A stretch of DNA of 64,000 nucleotides from Galbibacter pacificus (GTDB taxonomy: Bacteria; Bacteroidota; Bacteroidia; Flavobacteriales; Flavobacteriaceae): contig NZ_JAQSVC010000002.1 of the NCBI RefSeq assembly GCF_029603165.1, positions 558,001 to 622,000 on the forward strand, in the 5' to 3' direction. The translations under genes were made by a program, and so were the position numbers. Under the pieces are notes generated by a model. It saw only the letters and a program-made list of their open reading frames with translations, made no database searches and was not told where the DNA came from. Within the stretch, counting starts at the first letter, position 1. The number at the start of each line of letters is the position of its first letter. This document shows positions 55,797-63,568 of the stretch, one piece after another.

Positions 55797-56573
55797 ATGA
55801 AGCCATCAACCAAAAAAAGAATTGTCCTAAAAATTGGATCCAATACCCTGACCCGGGAAACCAACCATATTTCCCGCGGTAAAATAGAAGATATTGCCAG
55901 GCAAGTTGCTTCTTTAAAAAACGAATATGAGTTTATTATTGTTAGCTCGGGCGCCATTGCCGCAGCCAAACAATTTGTAAAGTTAGAGGGCAATGGCAAG
56001 GAAATTAACGTAAAACAGGCGCTTGCATCCATTGGGCAACTGCATTTAATGCGTATTTATCAGGAAAACTTCAGGGAATTGGGCCTGTATATCTCCCAAT
56101 GCTTGCTTTCTTATTCCGATTTTAAGAGCAAAACATCCAAAGACAATATTGTAAATACCATCAATATACTTTTACAGAACGATTATGTCCCGATTATAAA
56201 TGAAAATGATACCGTTGCCACCGATGAAATTAAATTTGGCGACAACGATAAACTGGCCGCCATGACCGCCGCACTTTTAAAAGCCGATTTATTGATTATT
56301 GCAACCAACACCTATGGCATATATACCAAAAAATCGATGCAAAATGGAACCCCGGAAACCATTCGAGAAGTTATGGGCTTTGAAAGCTTGATAAAAGAAG
56401 TAGCCGATGGAAAATCATCGCATGGAACGGGAGGAATGAAGTCTAAAGTTGATGCCATTGAAATTGCAGTAAAATCGAACATAGAAACATGGATTGTAAA
56501 CGGTATGGAAGAGAATTTTATAACCAAAACCGTACTTGGAAATATTCCATACACTAAAATTATAACTAGATAA
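55797..56573 (+). CDS. proB: Glutamate 5-kinase paralogue 2, short form, canonical loop
   Basis: The second copy, about 258 residues from the ATG at 55797 (MKPSTKKRIVLKIGSNTL). It keeps the usual SSGAIAAAKQF loop, ASIGQLHLMRIYQENF and NENDTVATDEIKFGDNDKLAAM, so it is the likelier standard glutamate kinase. The longest open frame starts at 55746, inside the terminator loop, and adds residues without family similarity; another in-frame ATG is at 55779. The two paralogues are clearly tandem duplicates. It is followed by argF' after 73 bp. Confidence 0.88.
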   Translation: MKPSTKKRIVLKIGSNTLTRETNHISRGKIEDIARQVASLKNEYEFIIVSSGAIAAAKQFVKLEGNGKEINVKQALASIGQLHLMRIYQENFRELGLYISQCLLSYSDFKSKTSKDNIVNTINILLQNDYVPIINENDTVATDEIKFGDNDKLAAMTAALLKADLLIIATNTYGIYTKKSMQNGTPETIREVMGFESLIKEVADGKSSHGTGGMKSKVDAIEIAVKSNIETWIVNGMEENFITKTVLGNIPYTKIITR

Positions 56574-56646
56574 AAATATTGATAATCAAATAATTAAATC
56601 CATTAATTTAAAGTATTAATTCATCATTATAAATTCTTAAACCGTA

Positions 56647-57591
56647 ATGAAACACTTCCTTGACCTTGAAGATATAAATAACATAGACACCCTGATTTCT
56701 GAAGCCATTTCTTTAAAATCCAATCCTTTTTCCTCTAAAAAATTAGGAGAAAATAAAACCATCGGCCTCCTATTTTTCAATTCCAGTTTACGTACGCGTT
56801 TAAGTACTCAAAAAGCAGCGCAAAATTTAGGGATGGATGTTATAACCATGAATTTGAATTCGGATAGTTGGGGACTTGAATTTGAAGACGGAAGCGTTAT
56901 GAATGCCGGTACAGCAGAACATATTAAAGAAGCCGCGGCGGTTATCTCGCAATATGTAGACATTATTGCTTTAAGGGCCTTTCCTTCACTCACCGATAAA
57001 GTAAAGGACGAAGAAGAACAGGTTATTAAAAGTTTTCAAAAATATGCTTCGGTTCCCGTGGTAAATATGGAAAGTGCCACGGCGCACCCGTTACAGGCCT
57101 TAACAGATGCTATAACCATTACCGAATTTAAACAAAAAAAACGTCCAAAAGTAGTATTAAGCTGGGCGCCACACCCGCGGGCTTTGCCACATGCCGTGCC
57201 AAATTCTTTTGCTAAAATGATGCAGATGATCGATGTCGATTTTTGCATTACCCACCCCGAAGGCTATGAATTAAACCCAAAGATTACTGGAAACGCACCA
57301 ATTGTATACAATCAAGAGGAAGCCTTAAAAAATGCCGATTTTGTCTATGCCAAAAACTGGAGCAGTTATAAAGATTACGGGCAGATAAAATGCACCGATG
57401 AAAGCTGGATGCTTACACTTGACAAAATAAAAACAGCTAAATTCATGCACTGTTTACCGGTAAGGAGAAACGTGGTTGTAGCCGATGAAGTTTTGGACAG
57501 CAATCAATCCATCGTTATTCAGCAAGCAAACAACAGAACATATGCTGCACAAGCGGTTTTAAAGGAAATATTGAAAAACGTAGCCGAGTAA
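56647..57591 (+). CDS. argF': N-succinylornithine (or N-acetylornithine) carbamoyltransferase
   Basis: Transcarbamoylase making N-acyl-citrulline. The 314-residue protein resembles the Bacteroides fragilis N-succinylornithine enzyme: FFNSSLRTRLSTQKAAQNLGM, ESATAHPLQALTDAITI, LSWAPHPRALPHAVPNSFA, ITHPEGYEL and MHCLPVRRNVVVADEVLD. The carbamoyl-phosphate STRT motif is SLRTR, as in the acylated-substrate branch. From memory, the Bacteroides enzyme has Pro at the substrate selector before the EHL motif, and the acetyl enzyme has Glu; here the motif is GTAEHIKEA, Ala at that site. Acyl specificity is open. Confidence 0.9.
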   Translation: MKHFLDLEDINNIDTLISEAISLKSNPFSSKKLGENKTIGLLFFNSSLRTRLSTQKAAQNLGMDVITMNLNSDSWGLEFEDGSVMNAGTAEHIKEAAAVISQYVDIIALRAFPSLTDKVKDEEEQVIKSFQKYASVPVVNMESATAHPLQALTDAITITEFKQKKRPKVVLSWAPHPRALPHAVPNSFAKMMQMIDVDFCITHPEGYELNPKITGNAPIVYNQEEALKNADFVYAKNWSSYKDYGQIKCTDESWMLTLDKIKTAKFMHCLPVRRNVVVADEVLDSNQSIVIQQANNRTYAAQAVLKEILKNVAE

Positions 57592-57595
57592 TAAA

Positions 57596-57717
57596 GTGGC
57601 TAAGTGGCTAAGTGGCTAAGTGGCTAAGTGGCTAAGTGGCTAAGTGGCTAAGTGGCTAAGTGGCTAAGTGGCTAAGTGGCTAAGTGGCTAAGTGGCTAAG
57701 TGGCTAAGTGGCTAAGT
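57596..57717. repeat. 8-bp tandem repeat, about 15 copies of GTGGCTAA
   Basis: Perfect units of GTGGCTAA from 57596 to 57717, beginning four bases after the argF' stop. Both strands have stops within 24 bp in every frame, so it is not coding. It is a long simple-sequence repeat, prone to slippage. The rest of the 267-bp gap before the regulator is AT-rich without further structure. Confidence 0.95.
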
Positions 57718-57858
57718 AAAAATATTCGATTAATTATAGAAATGAAAATGTACAGAGAATTAATTGTTTGACAAAAATGACGTAAGAATGACATGTTGCA
57801 GACGTTACATAAAACATTTATTCATTAATACTTTTACTTCAAATTAAAACTTAAAAAA

Positions 57859-58443
57859 ATGAGTGACTTAAATTTATCAAAAAGAGTAAAAGAATTAAGG
57901 AATTTAAAAGGAACGACACAGGAACTTTTAGCAGAAAAATCCGGATTAAGCTTAAGGACAATTCAAAGAATAGAAAATGGAGAGACAACTCCGCGGGGAG
58001 ATTCTTTAAAACGATTAGCAATAGCATTAAATACCACTCCAGACGAAATAATAGATTGGCAAATTCAAGATGACAAAGGGTATATAACGGTAATGGCTTT
58101 ATCCCCACTTGGGTTTTTATTCTTTCCGTTATTAGGCATTATTATTCCTTTAATTTTTTGGATCCTAAAAAATGATAAATTAAAGAATGTAAGTAAACTG
58201 GGGAAAGCTATTCTAAATTTTGAAATAACTTGGTCGGTTCTCCTGTTCACATATTTTATTTTTTTGTTTTCTGGAATGTTTAAAATATTTGGAAGCTTTA
58301 TAGAGCCCGCAACCATATTAAAGATGTATATCCCGATCATTATTTTGTACGTATATAATATTATTTTAATCTTATTAAATACTTTAAGAGTTTATCGAAA
58401 TAAGAATTTTAAATTCATCCCTGCAATAAACTTTTTTAAGTAA
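57859..58443 (+). CDS. XRE-type HTH regulator fused to a DUF4870-like membrane domain
   Basis: A 194-residue protein: an HTH_3 domain (LSKRVKELRNLKGTTQELLAEKSGLSLRTIQRIENG, residues 5-40), then about four membrane spans (PLGFLFFPLLGIIIPLIFWIL; VLLFTYFIFLFSG; MYIPIIILYVYNIILILL). The KNDKLKNVSKLGKAILNFEITW segment between spans resembles DUF4870. It is therefore a membrane-bound DNA-binding protein. It sits inside the arginine cluster, between argF' and argB; local regulation is possible but not shown. Codon use is more AT-rich than in the neighbouring arg genes, so later insertion is plausible. Confidence 0.82.
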   Translation: MSDLNLSKRVKELRNLKGTTQELLAEKSGLSLRTIQRIENGETTPRGDSLKRLAIALNTTPDEIIDWQIQDDKGYITVMALSPLGFLFFPLLGIIIPLIFWILKNDKLKNVSKLGKAILNFEITWSVLLFTYFIFLFSGMFKIFGSFIEPATILKMYIPIIILYVYNIILILLNTLRVYRNKNFKFIPAINFFK

Positions 58444-58489
58444 AGACAACAAGTATTCTATAATTAATAAACATGCATACAAAATCAAA

Positions 58490-58575
58490 AAAATCAAATT
58501 CAACTTTCAAACATTACAAACATTACAAACATTCAACTTTATAAACTTTCAAATAAACTTTCAACTTTACAACAC
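58490..58575. repeat. CAACTTTACAA-type low-complexity tract before argB
   Basis: G-poor DNA built of ACAAACATT and CTTTCAACTTTACAAC units up to the ATG of argB. Very similar text precedes argH (60670-60719), and an inverse-strand version lies in the ilvN-ilvB gap (16960-17000). It looks like a recurring intergenic motif of this genome; function is unknown. Confidence 0.5.
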
Positions 58576-59349
58576 ATGAAACTTTCAATCGTAAAAATAG
58601 GCGGTAACCTTATAGAAAAAGAAACTGCGTTAGAGCAGGTTTTAGAAAACTTCAGTAAGATTGAAGGTCCAAAAATACTGGTTCATGGCGGTGGAAAAAT
58701 GGCAACACAAATGGCCGAAAAACTAGGTGTTGAAACCAAAATGGTAGATGGGCGGAGAATTACAGACCAAGAGACCTTGAATATCATTACCATGGTATAT
58801 GGTGGTTTGGTAAACAAAACCATTGTTGCCAAACTGCAAGCCAAAAACTGTAATGCCCTGGGACTTTCGGGCGCCGATTTAAACAGTATAAAATCGGTGA
58901 AACGCCCTGTAAAAACACACGATTTTGGTTTTGTGGGCGATATTACCAATGTAAACACCAATATGTTTTCATTACTGCTCAATAACACCATTACTCCCGT
59001 TTGTTGCGCTATTTCGCACGACGGCGATGGCCAACTATTCAATACCAATGCCGATACCATTGCCTCGGAAATTGCCATTGCATTGGCAAACGAATTTGAG
59101 GCAGAACTGTATTATTGCTTTGAAAAGAAAGGGGTTTTGCGCAGTATTGAAGATGAAGATTCGGTAATTACAGATATCAATACAGAAATATACCAAGCAT
59201 TGATAAAAGAAAACATTATTGCAGACGGAATGCTCCCCAAACTCCACAACTGTTTTCATGCACTCGAAAAAAATGTGCACAAAGTATACATTGGAAGCGT
59301 CGATATGCTTGGCAATGAAAAGGAAATAAGAACAACGATTACTTTATAA
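58576..59349 (+). CDS. argB: N-acetylglutamate kinase (or N-succinylglutamate kinase)
   Basis: Amino-acid kinase of the arginine pathway, second step. The 257-residue protein has VKIGGNLIEKETALEQVL, LVHGGGKMATQMAEKLG (phosphate binding), VDGRRITDQETLNIITMVYGG, and LGLSGADLNSIKS. The C-terminal part has NTNADTIASEIAIALANEFEAEL and GMLPKLHNCFHAL. It lies after the HTH-membrane regulator, separated by 132 bp of low-complexity DNA. Substrate acyl group is again open. No key residue is missing. Confidence 0.94.
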   Translation: MKLSIVKIGGNLIEKETALEQVLENFSKIEGPKILVHGGGKMATQMAEKLGVETKMVDGRRITDQETLNIITMVYGGLVNKTIVAKLQAKNCNALGLSGADLNSIKSVKRPVKTHDFGFVGDITNVNTNMFSLLLNNTITPVCCAISHDGDGQLFNTNADTIASEIAIALANEFEAELYYCFEKKGVLRSIEDEDSVITDINTEIYQALIKENIIADGMLPKLHNCFHALEKNVHKVYIGSVDMLGNEKEIRTTITL

Positions 59350-59367
59350 CACATTCTAAATTGAAAA

Positions 59368-59428
59368 TGTCACCCTGAGCCTGTCGAAGGGTTATTGTAA
59401 AAAATGCTTCGACAAGCTCAGCATGACA
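59368..59428. repeat. Dispersed palindrome, clean copy (TGAGCCTGTCGAAG / CTTCGACAAGCTCA)
   Basis: TGTCACCCTGAGCCTGTCGAAG (59368-59389) and CTTCGACAAGCTCAGCATGACA (59407-59428) form a long imperfect stem of about 22 nt with a 17-nt loop. Other copies are at 28424-28490 and, degenerate, at 50462-50571. It is a REP-like family and may also act as mRNA structure in the arg cluster. Confidence 0.8.
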
Positions 59429-59503
59429 AAGTGAGAATATTTTTTTTCACATAAATACCAAACTAAATCAACTCAGAACAATACAAACATAAGAACTAAT
59501 AAA

Positions 59504-60565
59504 ATGACCATACAACAACTTATACAAGAAGCCATAGAGCTCTTAAAATCGCTTATACAAACACAATCTTTTTCTTCAGAAGAGGATAAAACTGCTGCGT
59601 TGATTGAGGCTTGGTTTAATAGGTATAAAATTCCTTTTAAAAGGGAAAACAACAATATTTGGGCCTTTAATGAAGATTATACAGAAGGCAAACCCTTACT
59701 TCTTTTAAATTCGCACCACGATACCGTAAAACCCAATTCGGCATACACCAAAGATCCATTTAATGCACATATCGAAGACGGAAAACTTTTCGGTTTGGGG
59801 AGTAACGATGCTGGCGGCTGTCTGGTTTCTTTAATTGCTACATTTACATATTTCTATCAGCAAAAAAATTTAAAGTACAATATGGTAATTGTAGCATCTG
59901 CCGAAGAAGAAAGCTCCGGTCCAAACGGACTCAATTCGGTATTAAAGCATCTTCCAGAAATAGAGGTGGCCATTGTGGGCGAACCAACACTTATGAATTT
60001 GGCCATTGCCGAAAAAGGCTTGGTAGTTTTTGATGCACTGGTAAAAGGCACGCCCAGCCATGCAGCGCACCCGAATAATGACAACGCCATTTACAAAACC
60101 ATCGAGGTTTTGCAGTGGTTTAAAGATTATAAGTTTGAAAAAATTTCGGAAGTCCTCGGCCCCGTAAAAATGACCGTCACGCAAATAGAAGCCGGAAATC
60201 AGCACAACGTAGTGCCCGCCGATGTAAAACTCGTTATCGATGTACGAGTAAACGACAAGTACAGCAACCAAGAAGTATACGAAACCCTAAAAAAATTAGC
60301 TCCGTGCGAGGTCACTCCGCGATCGATTCGCTTAAATTCGTCTGCCATTCCAAAAGACCATGTGTTGGTAAAAGCAGGAATAGAACTGGGCAGGGAAACC
60401 TACGGCTCTCCCACCCTTTCCGATCAGGCAACACTAAGCTGCGCCTCGTTGAAACTTGGTCCCGGCGATTCCACCAGATCACATTCGGCCAACGAGTTTA
60501 TATACGTACAGGAAATTGAAGAAGGCATCGATTTGTATATAAAATTGCTGGAAAATGTTCTGTGA
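59504..60565 (+). CDS. argE: M20 family deacylase, ArgE-like
   Basis: Zinc peptidase-like deacylase expected to remove the N-acyl group from N-acyl-citrulline or N-acyl-ornithine. The 353-residue protein has LLLNSHHDTVKPNSAYTKDPF (metal His and Asp), GLGSNDAGGCLVSLIATF (bridging Asp), SAEEESSGPNGLNSVL (catalytic Glu pair) and GTPSHAAHPNNDNAIYKTIEVL of the dimerisation domain. The C-terminal metal His is in SHSANEFIYVQEIEEG. With an ArgF' enzyme, the acyl-citrulline is the likely substrate. It lies between argB and argH, each about 150 bp away. Confidence 0.88.
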   Translation: MTIQQLIQEAIELLKSLIQTQSFSSEEDKTAALIEAWFNRYKIPFKRENNNIWAFNEDYTEGKPLLLLNSHHDTVKPNSAYTKDPFNAHIEDGKLFGLGSNDAGGCLVSLIATFTYFYQQKNLKYNMVIVASAEEESSGPNGLNSVLKHLPEIEVAIVGEPTLMNLAIAEKGLVVFDALVKGTPSHAAHPNNDNAIYKTIEVLQWFKDYKFEKISEVLGPVKMTVTQIEAGNQHNVVPADVKLVIDVRVNDKYSNQEVYETLKKLAPCEVTPRSIRLNSSAIPKDHVLVKAGIELGRETYGSPTLSDQATLSCASLKLGPGDSTRSHSANEFIYVQEIEEGIDLYIKLLENVL

Positions 60566-60719
60566 AATTTTTTAAATGTCATTAAAATAATTCATAACCG
60601 GACTTATTTTAATAGTTGGAAAATTAAAAGTAAACACACACCATAACAACGTAAGTTCGTAACTTCGCATTTCAACATTAAAACTTTACAAACTTTCAAC
60701 TTTACAAACTATACAACAC

Positions 60720-62000
60720 ATGAAACTTTGGGAAAAAGGCTTTTCTACAGATAAAAAAATAGATATTTTTACGGTCGGCTCCGATAGGGAGCTGGATTTG
60801 GTTATTGCCAAATACGATGTGCTGGCATCGAAGGCGCATGCCAAAATGCTCTATAAAATCGGGTTGATTACAGAAGACGAAGCAAGTCTGCTTGTAAAAG
60901 AATTGACCAACATTGGTCAAACCATTGAAAATGGTACATTTACCATTGAAGATAATTTTGAGGACGTACATTCTAAAATTGAATACTTACTTACCGAAAA
61001 ATTAGGCGATACCGGTAAACGTATCCATACCGCCCGTTCCAGAAACGATCAAGTTTTGGTTGCGGTAAATTTATACCTCAAAAGCGAACTCGAACAAATA
61101 AAAGCAAGTACCAAAGAACTTTTTGATGTACTCACTAATTTAGCCGATAAGTATCAAAATATATTATTGCCCGGGTATACGCACCTTCAAATAGCCATGC
61201 CGTCGTCGTTTGGGCTTTGGTTTTTAGCCTATGCCGAAAGTTTGATAGACGATTTATATTTTATTGATGCCGCCCATAAAATTGTAGATCAAAATCCTTT
61301 GGGAAGCGCCGCCGGTTATGGAAGTTCCTTCCCTATCGACAGAGATTTCACCACTGCCGAGCTCGATTTTGAAACGCTAAAATACAATGTGGTCGCCGCG
61401 CAGATGAGCCGAGGAAAATCTGAAAAAAGCACTGCTTTTGGGTTAAGCAGCATTGCTTCTACTTTAGCCAAGTTTTCTATGGACATTTGTTTGTATATGA
61501 GTCAGAATTTCGACTTTATCACTTTCCCGAACGAATTAACCACCGGTTCCAGCATCATGCCACATAAAAAAAATCCGGACGTTTTTGAGCTTATCCGTGG
61601 AAAATGCAACAAAATTCAAGCCGTTCCCAATCAACTGGCCATGTTGACCACCAATTTGCCAAGTGGATATCACCGGGACCTTCAATTGACCAAGGAAATT
61701 ATTGTACCTGCAATTCAGGAGTTAAAATCGTGTTTGGAAATGATGGTTTTTTCCATACAAAACATCATTGTAGAAGATAACATCCTCGACGATAAAAAAT
61801 ACGATTACCTATTTAGTGTAGATACGTTAAACGACCTTGTCCTTAGCGGTGTTCCGTTTCGCGATGCCTACAAACAAATGGGCGAAGCTATAGAAAACGG
61901 GACTTTTAAACCTAAAAGGAACATTGCGCATACGCACAAAGGAAGTTTGGGAAATCTTTGCTTGGAAGAAATTAAAGCAAAAATGGAGAAGCTTTTTTAA
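60720..62000 (+). CDS. argH: Argininosuccinate lyase
   Basis: Last enzyme of arginine synthesis, cleaving argininosuccinate to arginine and fumarate. The 426-residue protein belongs to the fumarase/aspartase superfamily: GKRIHTARSRNDQVLVAVNLYL, LPGYTHLQIAMPSSFGLW, GSAAGYGSSFPIDRDFT and the signature GSSIMPHKKNPDVFELIRGKC with the catalytic Ser loop. Its ATG is preceded by the CAACTTTACAA-type tract. It appears to be the last arg gene; no clear terminator was found in the 74 bp that follow. Confidence 0.95.
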   Translation: MKLWEKGFSTDKKIDIFTVGSDRELDLVIAKYDVLASKAHAKMLYKIGLITEDEASLLVKELTNIGQTIENGTFTIEDNFEDVHSKIEYLLTEKLGDTGKRIHTARSRNDQVLVAVNLYLKSELEQIKASTKELFDVLTNLADKYQNILLPGYTHLQIAMPSSFGLWFLAYAESLIDDLYFIDAAHKIVDQNPLGSAAGYGSSFPIDRDFTTAELDFETLKYNVVAAQMSRGKSEKSTAFGLSSIASTLAKFSMDICLYMSQNFDFITFPNELTTGSSIMPHKKNPDVFELIRGKCNKIQAVPNQLAMLTTNLPSGYHRDLQLTKEIIVPAIQELKSCLEMMVFSIQNIIVEDNILDDKKYDYLFSVDTLNDLVLSGVPFRDAYKQMGEAIENGTFKPKRNIAHTHKGSLGNLCLEEIKAKMEKLF

Positions 62001-62043
62001 GTACTCAAGATGTGTTTTTCTAAAATTAATAGTATAAAATAGC

Positions 62044-62051
62044 TACATTTG
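62044..62051 (+). promoter_or_regulatory. Candidate -7 element before the barrel protein gene
   Basis: TACATTTG matches TAnnTTTG and lies 23 bp before the ATG at 62075. The -33 region is T-rich but not TTTG at the right distance. Confidence 0.35.
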
Positions 62052-62074
62052 AGTAATCAACCGATTTAACAGTC

Positions 62075-62836
62075 ATGAAACGTCAAGAAAACCTAAAAGT
62101 CTTAAACACAGTGCTTGTTTTTGTATTTATAGCATGTTTTGGTTATCAGGCAAATGCTCAGGCCGCTATTTTTGCTGCTTTGTTTGGCGACAAAGTTGCT
62201 TCTAAAAAATTCAATATCAGTATGGAAATTGGTGTTCCGCTAACAAATGTTGGGAACATAGACGGAAACAAACCCAATATTGGCGTAAACTTTGGAATTG
62301 CAGGCAATTTAAAAATTAACGATACTTGGTCTGTTAGCCCAACCGCTTATTTTTTATCCAAGCGTAGTTTTGATATGGAGTCTTTTTCCCTGAACAGTCC
62401 AGATGTGTATTTAAACAATATATATACAGATGTGCCTACCACCATTTCCATGAACTACATCCAGATGCCCATTTTTGTATATTACAACATCCCCAATTCC
62501 AACTTAAGGCTTGGCTTGGCCCCGCAAATGTCGTTTAAACAAAATGTAGATGCCACATTTAGTGCCGATATTGGGGACTTTGAACAATCGGTCGGTATAC
62601 ATGCCAATAATATTGATTATGGATTGGTTGCCAATGTAAGTTATTACCTAAAATACAAAAGAAACGGAAAAGGGCTATACGTAAGCCTGCGTTATGGTCA
62701 AGGGTTTACCGATGTTTTTAAGGATTCTTTTATAGACGGAAACAATAAAAGTCATTATTTTTCATTCAATATAAGTTTACCATTTATTACCGACGAACTT
62801 GCGCAAAAAAATCTGGGCGACCAACCAAACAACTAA
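62075..62836 (+). CDS. Outer-membrane beta-barrel protein, PorT-like
   Basis: A 253-residue exported protein with a signal peptide (about residues 1-30, VLNTVLVFVFIACFGYQANAQ). The mature part alternates hydrophobic and polar residues, as in an eight-strand barrel: NISMEIGVPLTNVGNI, IGVNFGIAGNLKIN, MNYIQMPIFVYYNIPNSNLRLGLAPQ, NIDYGLVANVSYYLKYKRNG, and the C-terminal strand HYFSFNISLPF. It is similar to PorT/outer membrane beta-barrel family members; function is unknown. It faces the FMN reductase gene convergently with 4 bp overlap. Confidence 0.75.
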   Translation: MKRQENLKVLNTVLVFVFIACFGYQANAQAAIFAALFGDKVASKKFNISMEIGVPLTNVGNIDGNKPNIGVNFGIAGNLKINDTWSVSPTAYFLSKRSFDMESFSLNSPDVYLNNIYTDVPTTISMNYIQMPIFVYYNIPNSNLRLGLAPQMSFKQNVDATFSADIGDFEQSVGIHANNIDYGLVANVSYYLKYKRNGKGLYVSLRYGQGFTDVFKDSFIDGNNKSHYFSFNISLPFITDELAQKNLGDQPNN

Positions 62837-63369
62837 AGTTTGTTTAAAAAACTCCCCAATTGTTCCTTGTGTTTGGCTTTTAGCTCATCATTGGTGATGA
62901 TTCCTTTTTTTATTGAAAAATTCTCGTTGAAAGACGGCAAAAAAAACACGTTTTCAACCTTTGCACCAAAACGCGGAAGCATATTTTCGGTAACGGTAAT
63001 AGATCCAATTGCCCCTCTTTTTCCTGCGGAAGTGCCCATTAAAAAAACATATTTGTCAGCCAAAAACTTCCTGTCTACACGAGACAGCCAATCTATTAAA
63101 TTTTTAAAGTAGGCCGATGGATTGCTGTTGTGTTCATTAACGCTAATTATAACTCCGTCGGCTTCTAAAATATCATCTTTTAATTCAATTAAGGAATTTT
63201 TATATCCATTTGCTTTTTCGTCGTCTTCACTAAATAAGGGAAAAGGCATATTGGTCATATTGAGTAACTGAATGTCAAAATCATCAATTAAGGAAACGGT
63301 ATATTTCACCAATTCGTAATTAATAGAAGTAGAAGAATTACTTCCGGCAAAAGCTATAATTTTTTTCAT
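62833..63369 (-). CDS. NADPH-dependent FMN reductase-family protein
   Basis: A 178-residue flavodoxin-fold protein of the NADPH_FMN_red family. The start IIAFAGSNSSTSINYELVKYTVSLI is the FMN phosphate loop, followed by NMTNMPFPLFSEDDEK, DGVIISVNEHNSNPSAYFKNLIDWLSR and KYVFLMGTSAGKRGAIGSITV, all typical. It would reduce free flavin, quinones or similar acceptors in the cytoplasm; the partner is unknown. It ends inside the last codons of the barrel protein gene, convergent. Confidence 0.87.
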   Translation of the reverse strand: MKKIIAFAGSNSSTSINYELVKYTVSLIDDFDIQLLNMTNMPFPLFSEDDEKANGYKNSLIELKDDILEADGVIISVNEHNSNPSAYFKNLIDWLSRVDRKFLADKYVFLMGTSAGKRGAIGSITVTENMLPRFGAKVENVFFLPSFNENFSIKKGIITNDELKAKHKEQLGSFLNKL

Positions 63370-63532
63370 CTGCTAATGTTTTATCGTTTTTAATGGTCAG
63401 ATGGAATGCCCTCAATTATCATTCCGGTTGGTATCTAAATTTAGTTATGGGCATTTCATAACAACAGGTATTTAATTTGTTTGAACCCGATTAAATATAG
63501 CCAACTTTTTTAAATAAATGATTCGGTTTTAA

Positions 63533-63540
63533 TACTTTTG
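63533..63540 (+). promoter_or_regulatory. Candidate -7 element for the epimerase-like gene
   Basis: TACTTTTG matches TAnnTTTG, 28 bp before the ATG at 63569; the -33 box is not clear. Confidence 0.35.
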
Positions 63541-63568
63541 ACAAGTATCCATTAATAAGCTTTAATTC

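Noticed and set aside
57596-57717. Short repeats as a CRISPR array.
   Set aside because: Units are 8 bp with no spacers, and no cas gene is near.
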